Shown: positions 60,896-64,000 of the stretch, piece by piece
Position numbering within the stretch: position 1 is the first letter of the stretch
Layout: every line of letters starts with the position of its first letter
Origin: CAZOOR01 sp964581505
GTDB lineage: Bacteria; Bacteroidota; Ignavibacteria; Kapaibacteriales; UBA2268
DNA length: 64,000 nucleotides
Direction: 5' to 3'
Assembly (NCBI GenBank): GCA_964581505.1
Contig: CAZOOR010000006.1
Coordinates: forward strand, 11,264 to 75,263
Position numbers and translations under genes: made by a program
Notes under the pieces: generated by a model
The model's input: only the letters and a program-made list of their open reading frames with translations
What the model was told of the DNA's origin: nothing
Database searches by the model: none

Positions 60896-61030
60896 AACAC
60901 CTAACATTGTGTATAAGCAATGGCGGGCAAAGTGCTAAAAATGAACAAATATGAATAAAATAAACAACAGTGAAATAATAAAAGTTAGTGCGGAAAAACC
61001 CGCCACTGCTCATACACTTGGCCGTTAGCG
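60896..61030 (+). repeat. attC-like site A closing cassette 1
   Basis: Left box AACACCTAAC (RYYYAAC satisfied), right box GTTAGCG at 61024-61030. Inner arms GTGTAT / ATACAC and GCA-A-TGGCGGG / CCCGCCA-C-TGC pair with an unmatched A/C, as in attC hairpins with extrahelical bases. The 70-base loop (60928-60998) holds no gene. Total about 135 bases. Confidence 0.7.
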
Positions 61031-61062
61031 GGCATATGAATTAAAAACCAAATAGGAAAAAA

Positions 61063-61602
61063 ATGGATATTTTAACAAAATCAGAACTATTAAGTTATAG
61101 TAAGGCAAAGAAAACTTACACAAGAATAACTGAAAGTCTTAAAACTTTCAGTAGAGAAAGCAAGTATAATAAAGTTACCATATTTCTATCCCACAAGCAC
61201 ACTGAAACTGATGAATTAGAAGCGGCTATTAGTTTTTTAAAACAATTTGGTGTTGATGTGTATGTTGATTGGATGGATGAAGAAATGCCAAAATATACGA
61301 GTGGTAAAACTGCTGCTAGAATAAAAAGCAAAATTGAAGAGAATGATAAATTCATTCTTTTAGCAACTGACGGTGCAATAGCATCAAAATGGTGTAATTG
61401 GGAGTTAGGCTTGGGAGATGCTCATAAATATATTGATAAAATTGCTGTTTTACCTGTAAAAAAAGATTATGGACAATATAATGGTTCAGAATATTTGCAG
61501 ATATACCCATACATTGATAAAAAAACTAATTATAATACACATTTTGTAGTTGTTTTCCCAAATGGAAAAGAAATTGAATTGGAAAAATGGTTAAGAAATT
61601 AA
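61063..61602 (+). CDS. TIR-domain protein (second TIR of the array)
   Basis: 179 aa. After about 38 helical residues the TIR fold starts: KVTIFLSHKHTETDELEAAISFLKQFGVDVYVDWMD, then KTAARIKSKIEENDKFILLATDGAIASKWCNWELGLGDAH, with the catalytic-type Glu in NWELGLG. Smaller than receptors; no partner domain fused. TIR enzymes in bacteria cleave NAD or make signal molecules. First gene of cassette 2; the following membrane-protein gene begins 12 bases later. Confidence 0.82.
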   Translation: MDILTKSELLSYSKAKKTYTRITESLKTFSRESKYNKVTIFLSHKHTETDELEAAISFLKQFGVDVYVDWMDEEMPKYTSGKTAARIKSKIEENDKFILLATDGAIASKWCNWELGLGDAHKYIDKIAVLPVKKDYGQYNGSEYLQIYPYIDKKTNYNTHFVVVFPNGKEIELEKWLRN

Positions 61603-61614
61603 AAGGATAACGCT

Positions 61615-62046
61615 ATGACAAAGGAAGAAATTTTACATAAAGAAATAGACTTAATTCAAAGTGTTATCAATCGAATGGCTCATAATTCATTTATGTTAAA
61701 AGGCTGGTTGGTAACAATTCTTGTTGCAGTATTAGCATTAACAAAAGATACTCTTTTAACTAATAACATTGAATACTTATCACTTATATTGATTTTGCCA
61801 TTAATTGTTTTTTGGTATTTAGATGCATTCTTTTTGCACAAAGAAAGATGTTATAGAAAACTTTATGATTGGGTTATCAAAAATAGGATGAAAACAGATG
61901 ACCATATGTATTCACTTAATTACAAACGGTTTGAAAAAGAAGTTAATAATATATTTTGTATTATGTTTTCTAAAACACTTTTTCCGTTTTATGGCATCAC
62001 TGCTTTAATTTTAATTGGAATTTTTATATATGGTATAATACGATAA
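61615..62046 (+). CDS. Three-TM small membrane protein, TIR-associated
   Basis: 143 aa. Opening KEIDLIQSVINRMAHNSFMLKGW is a pattern I recall from small membrane proteins next to TIR genes. Membrane segments at about 27-44, 55-72 and 118-141; the soluble part has HKERCYRKLYDWV. It could be a membrane effector analogous to SLATT or ThsA partners, controlled by the TIR proteins on each side (inference). RBS AAAGGATAACGCT. Confidence 0.7.
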   Translation: MTKEEILHKEIDLIQSVINRMAHNSFMLKGWLVTILVAVLALTKDTLLTNNIEYLSLILILPLIVFWYLDAFFLHKERCYRKLYDWVIKNRMKTDDHMYSLNYKRFEKEVNNIFCIMFSKTLFPFYGITALILIGIFIYGIIR

Positions 62047-62058
62047 AAAGGATTAAAT

Positions 62059-62727
62059 ATGGGTAAGAAAATTTTTATTTCATACAAATATTCTGATGAA
62101 TTAGTTCAAACCTTAGATAGAACCCCAATTTGGGAAAAGACGACTGTGCGTGATTATGTAGATGAAATACAAGATGAAATAGACGAAAGCGATCATATCA
62201 ATAAAGGTGAGCGTGATAACGAAGATATGAGTGATTTAGCAGATACAACTATTGCATCTAAAATTGGTGATAAAATTTTTGATAGCACAGTCACTATTGT
62301 GTTGATTTCAAAAGGAATGAAAGAAAATGGAGTTCCAGAAAAAAAACAATGGATACCTTGGGAGGTTTCATATTCTTTAAGAGAACAATCACGCCAAGAG
62401 CAAAGAAGCAAAACCAATGCATTATTGGCGGTTGTTTTACCGGATGAAAATGGTTCTTATGAATATTTTATTACAGAAAATACACAATGTAATAGCAGAA
62501 CTTTACACACCGATTTTTTATTTCAAATTTTAAGGGAGAATATGTTTAATATTAAAAATCCTAAAACAAGAGAATGCAATGGGCATACTATCTATGAAGG
62601 CTATTCAAGTTATATTTATTCTGTGAAATGGACAGATTTTATTAATAACATCGATAAATATATTGAAATAGCATTAGAAATATGGCGAAATAGAGATAAT
62701 TATGAAATAGTAAAAAAGATTAAATGA
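62059..62727 (+). CDS. TIR-like protein, third TIR of the array (ThsB-like family)
   Basis: 222 aa. KIFISYKYSDELVQTLDRTP at the N-terminus, TIASKIGDKIFDSTVTIVLISKGMKE, and QWIPWEVSYSLREQSR with the catalytic-type Glu. The C-terminal 100 residues (NALLAVVLPDENGSYEYFI ... GYSSYIYSVKWTDFINNID) extend the TIR fold. Usually found paired with the small membrane protein before it, 12 bases away. Together with the TIR at 61063 it makes a three-gene unit in cassette 2. Confidence 0.82.
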   Translation: MGKKIFISYKYSDELVQTLDRTPIWEKTTVRDYVDEIQDEIDESDHINKGERDNEDMSDLADTTIASKIGDKIFDSTVTIVLISKGMKENGVPEKKQWIPWEVSYSLREQSRQEQRSKTNALLAVVLPDENGSYEYFITENTQCNSRTLHTDFLFQILRENMFNIKNPKTRECNGHTIYEGYSSYIYSVKWTDFINNIDKYIEIALEIWRNRDNYEIVKKIK

Positions 62728-62734
62728 AATACGA

Positions 62735-62869
62735 CCCGCTAACACAGCATATACACAATGGCGGGTAAGGTGTAATAAATGAAATGATTATGAATAAATT
62801 AGCGGACATAACAATAATAAACAGCAGTGCGGAAAGTACCGCCACTGTGCATATGCGAGACCGTTAGCA
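62735..62869 (+). repeat. attC-like site B closing cassette 2
   Basis: Left box CCCGCTAAC (62735-62743), right box GTTAGCA (62863-62869). Arms GCATAT / ATATGC, CACA / TGTG and TGGCGG / CCGCCA with the same unmatched A/C as site A. CCCGCTAAC is the exact reverse complement of GTTAGCGGG at the start of cassette 2 (61024-61032). Eight bases after the TIR stop. Confidence 0.7.
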
Positions 62870-62896
62870 TTTATTTGAAAAAAAACACTATTTCAA

Positions 62897-62957
62897 TTCT
62901 ATCACAGTTGTGAGAGAATAAAATAATTTTGATTTCTCTCACAGTTGCGAGAGAATT
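62897..62957. repeat. Repeat pair TCACAGTTGnGAGAGAA before the DUF1016 gene
   Basis: TTCTATCACAGTTGTGAGAGAA (about 62897) and TTCTCTCACAGTTGCGAGAGAA (about 62935) are direct repeats about 38 bases apart. The second is an inverted repeat with 7-bp arms TTCTCTC/GAGAGAA. They precede the start codon at 62973 and could be operators or binding sites of the encoded protein. Confidence 0.6.
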
Positions 62958-62972
62958 TGAGTAAATTTGAAT

Positions 62973-64000
62973 ATGAATAAAATATCAGCATATAATAATT
63001 TCTTCAAAGAAATAATCGACACGATTAATTCAGCAAGGTATAATGCATTTAAATCCTTGAATAAATACCATATTGGTCAGAATTTTGAAATAGGCAGAAT
63101 CATTGTTGAAAACCAAGAAAGAAATCAATGGGGAGAATCAATTGTTGACACCTTATCGAAAGATATTAATAAACAAATAGATGGTGTGAAAGGATATTCA
63201 CCACAAAATCTATGGAGAATGAGACAATTCTATCTTGAATATGAAAATGAACCAGAATTGTTAGAATTGGCAATGAAAATACCTTGGGGACAGAACATGT
63301 TGATTATTCATCAATTAAAAAGTAAAAAAGAAAGAAAATATTATTTACAAGCAACTGACCAATTAGGGTGGAGCCGTGCTGTACTACTTAATCAGATTAA
63401 AGCAAATGCTTTTCAACATCATCTGATAGATAAGAAAATGAGTAATTTTAAAAAAGCCCTTCCCGTTCATCTATCAGAGCAAGCAAATGAGGCATTAAAG
63501 AGTGAATATAATCTTGACTTTCTCGGGATTACAAAACCAGTATTGGAAAAAGAACTGGAAAACAGGCTTATTGAAAATATCAGAGACTTACTTTTAGAAC
63601 TCGGATATGGTTTTAGTTTTATTGGAAACCAATACAGATTAAAACTTAACCATAAAGAATATGCTATTGACTTATTATTCTACCACCGAATATTGAAATG
63701 CTTAGTTGCCATTGAATTAAAAACCGTTGAATTTGAACCCGAATTTGCCGGGAAAATGAATTTCTATCTTGAACTACTTGATGAACAAGAAAAACAACCA
63801 GATGATAATCCTTCAATCGGAATTATTCTATGTCCAATAAAAGACAACATTGAAGTTGAATACGCTTTGAGGTCAAGCAATAAACCAATAGGCGTATCAG
63901 AATACAAATTGACTCATAGATTACCAGAGAAATTAAAAGGAAAAGTACCGACATCAAAAGAATTAAAACAAATGCTAACAAAGGCTATACGTAATGCGGG
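62973..64000 (+). CDS. DUF1016/YhcG-type PD-(D/E)XK nuclease domain protein (3' end outside window)
   Basis: At least 342 aa, open to the window end. The N-terminal half (YHIGQNFEIGRIIVENQERNQWGESIVDTLS, GYSPQNLWRMRQFYLEYE, IPWGQNMLIIHQL) is the DUF1016 winged-helix part. The C-terminal half has the nuclease core: YRLKLNHKEYAIDLLFYHR and KCLVAIELKTVEFEPEFAGKMNFYLELLD, with D...ELK. YhcG proteins are typical of mobile or defence islands and are often next to restriction systems. In cassette 3. Confidence 0.88.
   Translation, partial: MNKISAYNNFFKEIIDTINSARYNAFKSLNKYHIGQNFEIGRIIVENQERNQWGESIVDTLSKDINKQIDGVKGYSPQNLWRMRQFYLEYENEPELLELAMKIPWGQNMLIIHQLKSKKERKYYLQATDQLGWSRAVLLNQIKANAFQHHLIDKKMSNFKKALPVHLSEQANEALKSEYNLDFLGITKPVLEKELENRLIENIRDLLLELGYGFSFIGNQYRLKLNHKEYAIDLLFYHRILKCLVAIELKTVEFEPEFAGKMNFYLELLDEQEKQPDDNPSIGIILCPIKDNIEVEYALRSSNKPIGVSEYKLTHRLPEKLKGKVPTSKELKQMLTKAIRNA

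Larger units (their letters stand above)
59442..64000 (+). mobile_element. Integron-like cassette array carrying TIR and YhcG-type genes, no integrase seen
   Basis: Three cassettes in one orientation: 59442-61024 (Macro + TIR), 61025-62863 (TIR + 3TM + TIR), and 62864 onwards (DUF1016 nuclease, truncated by the window end). Each ends in an attC-like hairpin. The start of each complete cassette is complementary to its own site's left box, as expected if cassettes inserted as circles with a cut between G and TT. Genes here are markedly AT-rich compared with neighbours. The array would be classed as an attC cluster lacking an integrase unless an integrase lies outside. Confidence 0.65.

Overview
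The window is a Gram-negative chromosome segment of low G+C content, most likely from the Bacteroidota/Chlorobiota/Ignavibacteriota (FCB) lineage. Evidence: two proteins end in type IX secretion (T9SS) sorting domains; there are DUF5686, DUF3109 and LptE-type genes and a cysteine-free ribosomal protein S4; many intergenic regions carry the Bacteroidota-type promoter TTTG-N19/20-TAnnTTTG. kdsB, lptE and a LolA-like gene imply an outer membrane with LPS. The S4 and surface proteins feel closest to Ignavibacteria/Kapabacteria-like genomes, but this is an impression, not a search result.

Layout. 1-6293: an ECF sigma factor (its start lies before the window), an anti-sigma-like membrane protein, a lipoprotein with no ATG start and a giant WSTG-repeat T9SS surface protein, apparently one operon. 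6300-19500: solitary rpsD, envelope proteins, MFS transporter, phosphoesterase, CstA, a DPP III-like lipoprotein with a pentapeptide zinc motif, ilvE, tRNA-Pro, a repeat-rich gap, then an overlapping trio (isochorismatase-like, FAD reductase, RlmN-like radical SAM). 19600-27700: rmuC, a DarT/DarG toxin-antitoxin pair, a T9SS BNR-repeat protein, a DUF5686 protein and an SDR. 27800-38800 (all minus): OmpA-type protein, murG-nadC-nadA-trmB, and a ferric-iron-type ABC transporter. 39290-59002: housekeeping genes (nadK, lgt, glyA, a DHODH-like gene, rpoN, leuS, rlmN, kdsB, lptE, GT2), with an AAA_14/DUF4143 ATPase behind two palindromic 55-bp repeats.

59441-64000 is the most interesting part: an integron-like cassette array with no integrase in view. 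Two attC-like sites (about 60896-61030 and 62735-62869) separate gene groups. In both complete cassettes the first bases of the cassette are the exact reverse complement (10 and 9 nt) of the left box of that cassette's own terminal site, as cassette excision/integration between G and TT predicts. Cassette 1 carries a type II Thoeris-like pair (two-TM Macro effector plus TIR). Cassette 2 carries TIR + three-TM protein + second TIR, a possible undescribed defence system. Cassette 3 begins with a DUF1016/YhcG-type PD-(D/E)XK nuclease gene that runs out of the window.

No rRNA, CRISPR array, IS transposase or integrase was seen. Functions are read from motifs and remembered families; nothing was searched.
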